Shown here one piece after another: positions 23,852 through 32,161 of a DNA stretch of 35,604 nt. This DNA comes from MGIIb-P sp963934015 (GTDB lineage Archaea; Thermoplasmatota; Poseidoniia; Poseidoniales; Thalassarchaeaceae): NCBI GenBank assembly GCA_963934015.1, contig CAWVWT010000023.1, forward strand, positions 1 through 35,604, written 5' to 3'. Each line of letters starts with the position of its first letter. The stretch's first letter is position 1. Position numbers and translations under genes: made by a program. Under the pieces are notes generated by a model. The model made no database searches. It saw nothing but the letters and a program-made list of their open reading frames with translations, and was not told the origin of the DNA.

Positions 23852-24322
23852 TCAGTACTTGCCGAGGCCAGGATAAGCTTCCTCAGCCTTTGGACGAACT
23901 TCATGCGCGACATTATCGAGCAATTTATGGCCAGCTGGTGTGAGTATTCGACCCATGTTCACTGTGCCAGCTGCATTACGCCGAACAGTAACCAAGCCCG
24001 CGTCCTCAAGTTGTTGCAGTGAGGTGCGGATGACGTGACGGCTACCAGCTGTAGCGCGATTAGGTGCTGAGCCCCTGTTCTTGGGACCGCCAAAGGCCTG
24101 TGAAAGGTGATTCACACCGATGGGGCCTAATCGCCCAACTTTTCGAAGAATCGCAGCACTGCGAAGTTGCCACCAGTTTTCTTGCACCGGCGGACGCTCT
24201 TTGTGTGCGCCAGTTTTGACAAATTCAGCCCAATCTGGCTGGTTAATTCCATCCATGGCTTCCAAATGCACAGCAAGTGCTGGAATCAGGAGGTCGGCTG
24301 GAACATCATAAAACGTTGTCAT
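23852..24322 (-). CDS. rps19e: Small ribosomal subunit protein S19e
   Basis: 156 residues. S19e features: F-Y-D-V-P-A-D-L-L-I at the N-terminus, P-x-x-Q-E-N-W-W-Q-L-R-S-A-A-I-L-R-K-V, G-P-I-G-V-N-H-L-S-Q-A-F-G-G, and the winged-helix end with L-Q-Q-L-E-D-A-G-L-V and I-L-T-P-A-G. The protein functions late in 30S assembly. ATG 24322 has AGGTGG 5 nt upstream; a GTG at 24331 is less likely. It is the first gene of the minus-strand operon and has a clear promoter. Confidence 0.95.
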   Translation of the reverse strand: MTTFYDVPADLLIPALAVHLEAMDGINQPDWAEFVKTGAHKERPPVQENWWQLRSAAILRKVGRLGPIGVNHLSQAFGGPKNRGSAPNRATAGSRHVIRTSLQQLEDAGLVTVRRNAAGTVNMGRILTPAGHKLLDNVAHEVRPKAEEAYPGLGKY

Positions 24323-24336
24323 GAGAGCCACCTAAG

Positions 24337-24365
24337 CAAGTCGCCGACTTGCCCCCCATATTTAA
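24337..24365 (-). promoter_or_regulatory. TATA box and palindrome upstream of the S19e operon
   Basis: On the minus strand TTAAATAT (24358-24365) is a good archaeal TATA box about 36-43 nt before the S19e ATG, predicting a short leader with AGGTGG. Between the TATA box and the predicted start of transcription lies a near-perfect palindrome, CAAGTCG-C-CGACTTG (24337-24351), 7-bp arms with a 1-nt centre. Its place suits a repressor site. The divergent membrane-protein gene shares this 124-nt region. Confidence 0.5.
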
Positions 24366-24446
24366 CGCTGACCGCCCACCTTCGGGAGGGTTACACATCG
24401 GGCCATTCTGCCAAGGTTCAAACAGTGCTTTCAGGTGGGCGTTTTG

Positions 24447-25277
24447 ATGAAGAAGGCATTGGCCCAGAATCCGAACATGCTTCGGACCATGATTGGACTA
24501 GGGCTGACATTGATTCTAATCCTATCATATGCAGTCTATGGCGCCACCATTGATTCATCCTACTACATGTATCACACAACTAATGAGAGTGTCGAACACG
24601 ACCCTATAAATCAAGGATTTACCGATGAAAATACAACCCAAACTTGGACATTTACAACGAATCGTTCGACAACTTGGTTGAACGTTACATTCGCGGGTGT
24701 CGAACAGGATGATCGAATTTCGGTTAGTGTCTCTGATGGAGTATGGTACCACCATGAAATGTTGGGCAGCGATGACGCAGAGTATTTCAGTTGCCGACAA
24801 GCCGATGATGAAGCGTTTGAAGAATACAATATTTGCACCCCTGCACAAATGCATACCATCACCGTGGAACAAGCAGGGACAGTTACGATACGCGGCATCG
24901 TTTCCCCCGAACTTCCAATGGGCGGGCTGGGTAGCCTCTATGCAGATTCGCTTGAAGAGGCAGAAGCGGAATCGGCTGATTTAATCAAAACCCATAATGG
25001 AACTCGTGTTTGGACTATCATGCTTGAAAGTAGTGACACAATTCATCCATCCGAATATTCACCCCTAGTACAATCTACCATGCATGAATTGGAACTGGTT
25101 GAGCCATTTGAAGTCGATCCTGTAACTGAAATGCTCTGGTCCATCTCGGCACTGATTGGGTGCTTTGGAATCGCTCTTGTGATCCCATTATCGATATATT
25201 TTGCATCCAGGGCAAAAGAACGCCGTGAAGAAAAAATTCGCAAAGCCGCATTAGAACAAACAAGCGACGATGTGTGA
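24447..25277 (+). CDS. Membrane-anchored extracytoplasmic protein, two membrane helices
   Basis: 276 residues. An N-terminal hydrophobic helix (about 14-37, L-T-L-I-L-I-L-S-Y-A-V-Y) is followed by about 190 extracytoplasmic residues with several N-x-T/S sites and two cysteines, probably beta-rich, then a C-terminal helix (about 231-253) and a short basic cytoplasmic tail (K-E-R-R-E-E-K-I-R-K). The frame opens upstream at GTG 24435, but ATG 24447 has GGTGG at 8 nt. The large surface protein starts 48 nt later on the same strand, so a joint role at the cell surface is plausible. I do not recognise a family. Confidence 0.7.
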   Translation: MKKALAQNPNMLRTMIGLGLTLILILSYAVYGATIDSSYYMYHTTNESVEHDPINQGFTDENTTQTWTFTTNRSTTWLNVTFAGVEQDDRISVSVSDGVWYHHEMLGSDDAEYFSCRQADDEAFEEYNICTPAQMHTITVEQAGTVTIRGIVSPELPMGGLGSLYADSLEEAEAESADLIKTHNGTRVWTIMLESSDTIHPSEYSPLVQSTMHELELVEPFEVDPVTEMLWSISALIGCFGIALVIPLSIYFASRAKERREEKIRKAALEQTSDDV

Positions 25278-25325
25278 GCCGGACTGCAGACCGGTACGTT
25301 GATGAATTCGTCAGAAAGGTGGCAT

Positions 25326-28300
25326 TTGAGGCGCATGCGTTTCCCATCTAATCAGCCCGCCACTCGGCTTGCGGTCATCTTGGTCACATTGCTGCTGTTT
25401 TCCATCATTCCTGTATCGCAAGCAACCCAAGGGCGGGCCGGGCCAGATATTGCACCTACTGCTGCTACTGTGACTTATGTGAGTAATACAGATCACACCA
25501 ACCATGCTGCACTCTCATCACAAGATCCATCCTCAACAGGGATGGGGCGCCCGGCAAATTTGTGGATTGTCGATGGCATGCTCGGATTACCTCAGCAAAT
25601 TGAAGCCACTGTAGAAAACCAAGGTGATTCAGCAGCTGGGAGTTTCAGTGTTGATATCGAGATTCTGCATGATGAATATTCTGATTTCATACTCCATTCA
25701 CACCGTGGTTCTGTGAACTCATTGGCTGCCGGCTCAAGTACAACAGTGACAACCACATGGATACCAGATTACAGTGGGAATCACACAATCCGAGTGACTG
25801 CCTTGCTATCAAATGATGCAAACTCAAACAACGATGTGGGCACACGCAGTTTGACTATTGGGAATATTTACGACCGCGCAGAAGTATCTGGCACGTGGAC
25901 ATTGGGGAACAATTGGTATGTTTCCAATGAAGCATCACTCAGCGGCAGTAATTCGTTCCATGTTGGTGGATCTACATCGTCCTCCAACTATGGGAACAAC
26001 TGGGATACGTCACTAACCAGCGCAATTATCGATACATCAGATGCACACCCTTCACCAACGCGTGGCATTGGTGTTGGATTCTTTTACACGGGGGAAGCCC
26101 TGAATGGAGATGGTTACGATATTGATGTGTGGGATGGAAATTCATGGCAACGCATCACAACTACGGTTGCATCCAATGTTGATACAGACTTCACTGACGG
26201 AAGCAGTTGGCTAATCAATGTCAACCAAGTCAACAATCAAGTTGTCCCATGGTGGAATATCCCTGTATCTGCTATGAATTCACAATTTAAGTACAGAATT
26301 AATTTCCATTCTGATGCATCGGGAAGTTCGGCTGGATATTGGTTCGAAGACATCGTCATGTTCTACGACCAGAGAGCACGTGCGGAAGAGTATGCAATTT
26401 CAGCAAGTTCTGGGACTAACGGGCATGCACAAGCTGGTGAGTGGGCGGAAACAACCATCAGTCTTTCAAATTCTGGTAATTTATCTGACTCTGTTGCCCT
26501 TAGTGTCACCAACTTGCCCACTGGATGGAATCATCGGTTCCAACACATGACTGGTTCGCAAATACCAGAGGGGGTAAGAATCGACCTCTCCAAGGGGGAA
26601 ACTCGAACCGTGAAACTCCTCGTTCAGCCATCGGCTGGAACTTCGATGGGTTCGACGAGTGTTAATGTTCACGCCCACAGCACCGAATCTTCAGTATCGG
26701 CTACGACAAGTGCGTCCTTCATTGTCGACCCTGGGTACCAACCCGCGTGGGTTGAAACTGACCCTGGATTCCCTTGTGCACCTGGAAATGACTGTGATTT
26801 TGAAATTACACTTCGCAATGATGGCGATGGACAAGACACTTTTTCACTCACAACTTCACCCGTGTTGAACCAAGATGGTTGGACCTTTGGCCTCAAATGG
26901 GACCAGCCCACCATGGTTACCATCCCTAAAGATGGCACTGAAACCATCACAATTACAGCTAATTTAGCACAAGACGCATTGCCTGGGATGAGAGCAAATT
27001 CTGAATTTGTTGCCACGAGTCAGGCAGATCCGGACAAGAAAGCATCAATGCGTGCAAATGTGACGGCATCGATGGTATCGAATGGTGGAGTTGGAATCAA
27101 CCCCAACGATGTTCCAGATGGTGGTTGGTGGATTTCCCCCGGAGAATCCATTACAGTACCCTTCACAATATGGAACAATGCGACTCAGCAAGATAGTTAT
27201 GTATTTTCATTCGACTCAACTGGTGTATTTGGCTGGACAATTGAATTGTTATCTTCAGATTCTGTAATCATTGAACCAGGTGGGAATGCGAGAGTCTTGG
27301 TCACATATACTGCTCCAGAAAATGCGCAAGCAAACGATCCTGGCCCGATTGTTACACCGCATGTGATTTCGACCGAATCTGGTATGTCAGGTATGGAGGA
27401 CGAATTCTCTGGCATTCGTGTGCGTCAGTTGCACGATGTCGCACTAACGATGAATGCACCCGATATAGACATCATTCCGGGGCATGTGACTGGAATCCAA
27501 TTCGAAGTTGAGAATTTGGGTAACGGTGCCGAAAATGTTCTCTTTGATTTGCAAGGCTCACCTGGCTGGAATTGGTGGGTTGAATTCAACAGCGCAATCA
27601 TATCGGGTCCGTTGAGTCTATCCACTGTTTACGATGGTAACAGTGCTGCTTTAGGAGTGCTTTGGATCGACATCCCTGGCAACGAAGAACCGGGCCTCGT
27701 GTTTGAGTTAACGTTTTCTGCATCTTCAACTGATGGTGAAGATTCAACCCCTGAAGACTCATTATTTTCGTGGCAATATCGCACCCAAATGACAGCAATT
27801 CCGGAAATTTCTAATTTCGAAACTGATGAAGTATCCTTGTGGATTGGGCAAAGTGAATCGTGGATTTTGAATTTACAAAACTCAGGAAATACATATGACA
27901 GTAGTTTACGATTGCGTGTAACATCTGACACGAATGTGCCAGGTATGATTGTGCAAGTAGTTTCATCCCGTGGCACGGGACAGCTCAATGGTTGGATCGA
28001 TATACCCATGGGGCCAGGTGGTGTTGAAGAAATCATGGTTGTCTTTGAATCGCTGAGCAATTTCCCACTAGGCGACTCAATTCGCTTGACAGTAGAAGTT
28101 GAAGGTGGCCAAATCACAAACCAAGATATGCTACAAACAATTTCCACAGACATATTGGTCAAAGTGGACCAAAAACGCAGTGTCGAGGTGGCATGGAATT
28201 TAGATTCCAGCATAATGTTTAACGCTGAAGAAATGAATACGTTCCAAATCAATGTTACAACGGATTCTACTATGTCGGTAACGGTCACACTGAACAATAC

Positions 28301-29156
28301 AGTGCCAGAATCCGTATTCTTAGATTGTAGCCCCCGTACTCCAGATGGGAATGTCGTATTATTAATCCCTGAATCCAGCCCCGGTCCGGCGCAAACTGCA
28401 ACCATCAGTTGCGACATTTCGCTCGCAGCTGATGAAAGAGAGCGCACTATCTTTTTCGAAATGTCGGATGATCGCGGCGAACTGATTTGGTCGAGTGGGC
28501 CAGTACACCTCAAAACTATACAAATTGAGGAAACCGGGAGTTTTGCTGGTTTAGGTAGTGCCACAATACTAATCGGTGGATTGCTTGCCGGAGTTGCATT
28601 TATCGCGTTCTTCATTTTCATGACTACTCTGATACTCAAACGTCGGAGAAAACTGGATGAAATAGAAGATTTAGATGATGAAGGAATTGCTATTTATGGA
28701 AACACTTCTGAATCCCCAGATACAGTCACACAAACTGCATCGTTCCCTGCGGCACAACCTGTTGCACAATCAGCCCCCAATCAGGTGCTGGGTGCCCCTG
28801 GCCCAATGCCCACAGCGGCGCCAGTGGTGCAACAGGTCGCACCAACAGCCGAGATGTCACCTGCGGATTACACTGATGAGCAACTACGAGCATCCGGATG
28901 GAGTGATATGCAAATCCAAGAATTGCGGGGTGTCGCTGCCACGCCTATTGCAAGCGCGTTCGATGCCTTGGGCTCAACTCAGCAACAAGACACTGGTGCG
29001 AGTGGCGATTCGATGCCGGCATTCAATTGTATTGTGACAGGGGAAGTTTTGACAGCATCGGATGCTTGGTGGCAGTGTGAAGGTTGTAGTGGCTTTGCAG
29101 CTGCAACAGCCATATCTCAATACACGCATTGCCCAACTTGTAACATGGCGCGATGA
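25326..29156 (+). CDS. Large secreted beta-rich surface protein with cytoplasmic zinc-ribbon tail
   Basis: 1276 residues. An N-terminal signal sequence (L-A-V-I-L-V-T-L-L-L-F-S, predicted cut near V-S-Q-A) leads into CARDB-like beta sandwiches (V-E-N-Q-G-D-S type repeats), a lectin/MAM-like segment with W-F-E-D-I-V-M-F-Y-D, and at least four NEW3/CARDB-like modules (L-x-N-x-G-x-x-D-x-x-x-L pattern). A membrane helix lies near nt 28560-28630, followed by R-R-R-K and a tail with a Pro/Ala/Gln linker, a short D-E-Q-L-R-A-S-G-W helix motif, and a C-terminal ribbon (C-I-V-T-G, C-E-G-C, C-P-T-C). TTG 25326 follows AAGGTGG; ATG 25335 is the alternative. Likely an adhesin or cell-wall component; the ligand is unknown. 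Confidence 0.82.
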   Translation: MRRMRFPSNQPATRLAVILVTLLLFSIIPVSQATQGRAGPDIAPTAATVTYVSNTDHTNHAALSSQDPSSTGMGRPANLWIVDGMLGLPQQIEATVENQGDSAAGSFSVDIEILHDEYSDFILHSHRGSVNSLAAGSSTTVTTTWIPDYSGNHTIRVTALLSNDANSNNDVGTRSLTIGNIYDRAEVSGTWTLGNNWYVSNEASLSGSNSFHVGGSTSSSNYGNNWDTSLTSAIIDTSDAHPSPTRGIGVGFFYTGEALNGDGYDIDVWDGNSWQRITTTVASNVDTDFTDGSSWLINVNQVNNQVVPWWNIPVSAMNSQFKYRINFHSDASGSSAGYWFEDIVMFYDQRARAEEYAISASSGTNGHAQAGEWAETTISLSNSGNLSDSVALSVTNLPTGWNHRFQHMTGSQIPEGVRIDLSKGETRTVKLLVQPSAGTSMGSTSVNVHAHSTESSVSATTSASFIVDPGYQPAWVETDPGFPCAPGNDCDFEITLRNDGDGQDTFSLTTSPVLNQDGWTFGLKWDQPTMVTIPKDGTETITITANLAQDALPGMRANSEFVATSQADPDKKASMRANVTASMVSNGGVGINPNDVPDGGWWISPGESITVPFTIWNNATQQDSYVFSFDSTGVFGWTIELLSSDSVIIEPGGNARVLVTYTAPENAQANDPGPIVTPHVISTESGMSGMEDEFSGIRVRQLHDVALTMNAPDIDIIPGHVTGIQFEVENLGNGAENVLFDLQGSPGWNWWVEFNSAIISGPLSLSTVYDGNSAALGVLWIDIPGNEEPGLVFELTFSASSTDGEDSTPEDSLFSWQYRTQMTAIPEISNFETDEVSLWIGQSESWILNLQNSGNTYDSSLRLRVTSDTNVPGMIVQVVSSRGTGQLNGWIDIPMGPGGVEEIMVVFESLSNFPLGDSIRLTVEVEGGQITNQDMLQTISTDILVKVDQKRSVEVAWNLDSSIMFNAEEMNTFQINVTTDSTMSVTVTLNNTVPESVFLDCSPRTPDGNVVLLIPESSPGPAQTATISCDISLAADERERTIFFEMSDDRGELIWSSGPVHLKTIQIEETGSFAGLGSATILIGGLLAGVAFIAFFIFMTTLILKRRRKLDEIEDLDDEGIAIYGNTSESPDTVTQTASFPAAQPVAQSAPNQVLGAPGPMPTAAPVVQQVAPTAEMSPADYTDEQLRASGWSDMQIQELRGVAATPIASAFDALGSTQQQDTGASGDSMPAFNCIVTGEVLTASDAWWQCEGCSGFAAATAISQYTHCPTCNMAR

Positions 29157-29615
29157 TTATTCCCAATTCAACCCTAACTTTTCATCAGGGTGAGGTAACT
29201 CGCCGCTGGGATCATGCCCAGGTCCCCTCTCCCAATTTCCGTCATAGGAATCCTTCGACAACCCAATCAACCCCAAATGATTGAATCGAGTAAGGGCGGC
29301 CTCCGTTCGTTCTGCAACAGGTGCGATTCTTTCATGAAATGTTGAATCCATGTGCGTGCAAATTTCTTCGAAAGTACGCTTACCATCACACAGTTCCCAG
29401 AGTAAACTGTTCATATCATCCAATGGACGGCGCAGTTCTTTAGGTGCACGAAACAACCGAGCCAATATCCCCTCAAAACGGCGAAAACGTTTGGGATGTC
29501 GGATGACGATGAAGCGACCCGTGACCCCCTCTAATTCAGGGTGTGGTCCAACGGCACCCCGTCTTCCCCACCACACTGGAAGACGTACAGGATAGGCACC
29601 ACTGAGTTCATTCAT
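29157..29615 (-). CDS. PqqD-like (RRE-fold) small protein
   Basis: 152 residues. The central part (about 65-118), with N-S-L-L-W-E-L-C-D-G-K-R-T-F-E-E-I, then an amphipathic helix and L-T-R-F-N-H-L-G-L-I, has the sequence pattern of PqqD, the winged-helix fold that binds RiPP leader peptides. The N-terminal 60 residues are basic (R-R-F-E-G-I-L-A-R-L-F-R), and the C-terminus is acidic with Gly/Pro. GAGGG lies 6 nt before ATG 29615. No radical SAM or precursor gene is nearby. It ends directly against the stop of the surface-protein gene, and a small membrane protein precedes it by 9 nt. Function in this setting unknown. Confidence 0.68.
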   Translation of the reverse strand: MNELSGAYPVRLPVWWGRRGAVGPHPELEGVTGRFIVIRHPKRFRRFEGILARLFRAPKELRRPLDDMNSLLWELCDGKRTFEEICTHMDSTFHERIAPVAERTEAALTRFNHLGLIGLSKDSYDGNWERGPGHDPSGELPHPDEKLGLNWE

Positions 29616-29624
29616 TGCAAACCC

Positions 29625-29819
29625 TCAGATGTCCATTGTTAATGTCCAACCTAGTAGAGATATCATACAGGCAATTCCAGCAAAGGCACAAAATCGCATC
29701 AAATCATCTCTTTCAGTGAAATTTCTCAGATACCATGTTGAAACACCGAGAATCGAACAAGCCGACATGAGTAGCCACCACCCGTCCGGCATGGATGGTG
29801 CCACACCATCCCCCCTCAT
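29625..29819 (-). CDS. Small two-helix membrane protein
   Basis: 64 residues from ATG 29819. Two hydrophobic helices (about 14-31, L-L-M-S-A-C-S-I-L-G-V, and 43-61, F-A-G-I-A-C-M-I-S-L-L-G-W-T) are joined by a charged loop with R-N-F-T-E-R-D-D. No family is recognised. The frame extends upstream to 29894, but that part overlaps the divergent HEAT-repeat gene and has no ribosome binding site. It is placed just before the PqqD-like gene on the same strand (9-nt gap), so the two are probably co-transcribed. Confidence 0.55.
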   Translation of the reverse strand: MRGDGVAPSMPDGWWLLMSACSILGVSTWYLRNFTERDDLMRFCAFAGIACMISLLGWTLTMDI

Positions 29820-29879
29820 TGGGATGTCGCTAATAATCGCAATTCTACCGTAATTTTGGTGCAGTTCTTTATCGTTGGA

Positions 29880-31208
29880 ATGATGCCCCGGCATAATGTG
29901 CTGGGTAAAATAGATGGGATGCTGATTCGATTTTCCCGGTTATTCGGAACGGGAATTAAATCCAGCCCTCACCAACACTGCGTTCTACTATTGTCATTTG
30001 GCACCATCCATGCCATTGCCTTCTACCTGACATCCCTATTTGGTTGGATTATGCTCTGGTTTGGTTTTCTAGGTGTACTGGGTGTAGGGCGCGCCTGGGT
30101 TGCGAATGAGAAATTGAGGACCAAAATTGCGCGTAAATTATCCGATGCCGACCCAGATGAATTGCCAGACCTTAGGGTGAGTGCCCTACTTTCGTCATTA
30201 CAATTATTTGTCATCATTCCATTGTTAATGAAATCTAGTCATGAAATCTTTGACCTTTACCAAGTACCGGAAGATGCAACGCTGTTCGACTGGATTCTGC
30301 TCGGTGTCGATTTATTATTCAGATCGATTCTTGATTGGTCGGAAATTTATGGTGTGCAGATGAGTTCAATCGAATTAGATTCAATCGGTGGCCGGCATTT
30401 GATGATGGCGTTTTTACTGACAATTGACTTTATTCTCATACAAGGAATCATCCGGATTTTTGAGATTAGAAGGACTATTTCAGAGGGGGTAGCCGCTGCT
30501 GTTCGCGATCCAGAAATGGCGTACAGACTCGGAAACCGGGCCGTACCTAGTTTGCTTGAAATGCTAGAAGATGAAACTGTTGTGGGTGAGGAGTGTCAGC
30601 ATGTAATCGAGGCTCTAGCCGTGCTACGTGAGCGGAAAGCATGTGGCTCAATTATCTCTCGATTTGCTAATACTGATACGCATACCACTGCGGTAGCTGC
30701 AATGGTTACTATCGGCTATCTATCACCTCTTTTGGGTGCGCTTACTGCAGAAAACTCACACACTAGAATTGGTGCGATAACTGCAATTCGAAGAATGGCG
30801 GATCCAAATGCAATACCTGCACTAAAAACGGCCATGAATAATGCAGATCCAAATGATCGTGAAAAAATTGTACGTGCATTTGGATCAATTGGTTCTGAAG
30901 CTCACCCACATTTGATCGAAGCACTTTCAGATTCCGTGAAGCGTGTTCAATTGGCGGCGCTCCAAGGATTGGCGCTTGATAGTAGTGAGACATTGATGCT
31001 AAAATTGATTGGAATGGCTGAACATTCCGATTCCGATGTTCGATTAGCGGCAGTAGATGCCATGCAGCGATTTTCGGATGGCCGAGTTGTCTCACCATTG
31101 GCTGCAGCATTAAATGATGAAGATTCACGCGTGGCACTCCAGGCTAGAAGAAGTCTAGATCACCTGGAATCAGTTGTGGTCCGTAAAGGAACTGCATCCG
31201 ACCAGTGA
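29880..31208 (+). CDS. Membrane-anchored HEAT-repeat protein
   Basis: 442 residues. The N-terminal half has about four hydrophobic segments (for example I-A-F-Y-L-T-S-L-F-G-W-I-M-L-W-F-G-F, L-Q-L-F-V-I-I-P-L-L, and L-T-I-D-F-I-L-I-Q-G-I-I). From about residue 210 to the end there are five or six HEAT/PBS-lyase-like helical pairs (A-V-P-S-L-L-E-M-L, A-I-P-A-L-K-T-A-M, S-P-L-A-A-A-L-N-D-E-D type), a scaffold for protein contacts. The topology suggests a cytoplasmic HEAT array tethered to the membrane. ATG 29880 or 29883 is chosen; a TTG at 29856 is possible. The 3' end overlaps the opposing phosphodiesterase gene by 49 nt. Confidence 0.78.
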   Translation: MMPRHNVLGKIDGMLIRFSRLFGTGIKSSPHQHCVLLLSFGTIHAIAFYLTSLFGWIMLWFGFLGVLGVGRAWVANEKLRTKIARKLSDADPDELPDLRVSALLSSLQLFVIIPLLMKSSHEIFDLYQVPEDATLFDWILLGVDLLFRSILDWSEIYGVQMSSIELDSIGGRHLMMAFLLTIDFILIQGIIRIFEIRRTISEGVAAAVRDPEMAYRLGNRAVPSLLEMLEDETVVGEECQHVIEALAVLRERKACGSIISRFANTDTHTTAVAAMVTIGYLSPLLGALTAENSHTRIGAITAIRRMADPNAIPALKTAMNNADPNDREKIVRAFGSIGSEAHPHLIEALSDSVKRVQLAALQGLALDSSETLMLKLIGMAEHSDSDVRLAAVDAMQRFSDGRVVSPLAAALNDEDSRVALQARRSLDHLESVVVRKGTASDQ

Positions 31209-32161
31209 TTCATCTGATTCAGTGTCATTGTGACATTCACCGCTTCACCAACCGTCCACCAATCAACTGCCACGAACGTTGGCCGGCTTTCATGAACTTC
31301 CCAACATTCTAGAGTACGATTAAGCAGGAACTCATACGCGTTGACAACCGGAGCACGCGCATAATCTGTGAGACCGGATTCCAGTGCAAGCCAATTGTTC
31401 AAATGCCATACGGGTTGAGATGAATCGCCGCGTAGAACGTTGCAATTCATATCTTCTGGGAATTTATCACCATAATTTGTAGTCCATCCATGTTCGGTGA
31501 AACTGTGTAAATACGGAAAATCTTCATCAGAAGAGCCCTCGATGAAAATAACGAGATTGTGATTGCCGTCAACCATTTCCCGGATGGTTGGCCATGACTC
31601 ACCTAAATTCTGCATATGGGCCTGTCCAATTAGTCCACTCATTTCAAGAATATATTCCAGATGAGTGTAGGGGACATATACTTCAAACAGAAGTGTGACA
31701 ACATCGTTTGGTGATTCATTCATTTTAGAGTGCAAATTTGACAGGAGTTCAACAGCGTTCTGCCTTCCATGGACACAAGGATGGATTCCTGTCTCATATG
31801 AACCATGACAAAACGATGTATTGACAAGGTCCTGTGAATATCGAGAATGGTGTACGTCGAGCATGAATGCCCGGAAGCCCGCGTCCCATTGCTGGCTGAT
31901 ATTTTCGCGGTGATTGGCTGCTAGAAAATTGAAACCTTCATCGAGTGTTGAATGGGCATTATGCGTTTCAGGGTATGTGACATTTGTATACAATTTGTCA
32001 CAATTCTCAACGGCGCCATTGCATGGTTCTTCAGGCAATCTAGACTGATGGAACACACCAATTGAGGAAAGGAAAATCAACAGGGATGCACCAAGAATGA
32101 ATACGATACCTTTGGAGTCCGGGCTTGTACTCAAATGATTCACCGGCCAATGCAGTGTCAT
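31160..32161 (-). CDS. Membrane-anchored PI-PLC-like phosphodiesterase
   Basis: 333 residues. A single N-terminal membrane helix (19-37) anchors an extracytoplasmic domain of the PLC-like TIM-barrel phosphodiesterase superfamily: T66-H-N-A-H70, G-F-R-A-F-M-L-D102-V-H, the second catalytic-type C118-H-G, and V-V-T-L-L-F-E160-V. The pairing of an early T-H-N motif with a C-H-G motif is as in fungal and bacterial PI-PLC X-box proteins. Several N-x-T/S sites and paired cysteines fit a secreted location. The natural substrate is unknown; archaeal lipids can carry inositol phosphate head groups. The start ATG overlaps the FMN reductase stop. The 3' end overlaps the HEAT gene. Confidence 0.77.
   Translation of the reverse strand: MTLHWPVNHLSTSPDSKGIVFILGASLLIFLSSIGVFHQSRLPEEPCNGAVENCDKLYTNVTYPETHNAHSTLDEGFNFLAANHRENISQQWDAGFRAFMLDVHHSRYSQDLVNTSFCHGSYETGIHPCVHGRQNAVELLSNLHSKMNESPNDVVTLLFEVYVPYTHLEYILEMSGLIGQAHMQNLGESWPTIREMVDGNHNLVIFIEGSSDEDFPYLHSFTEHGWTTNYGDKFPEDMNCNVLRGDSSQPVWHLNNWLALESGLTDYARAPVVNAYEFLLNRTLECWEVHESRPTFVAVDWWTVGEAVNVTMTLNQMNHWSDAVPLRTTTDSR

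Noticed and set aside
27629..28639. 336-codon minus-strand open frame opposite the surface protein
   Set aside because: The plus strand carries a continuous protein with clear repeated domains and a membrane helix; the minus frame is a Ser/Thr/Ile-rich shadow.
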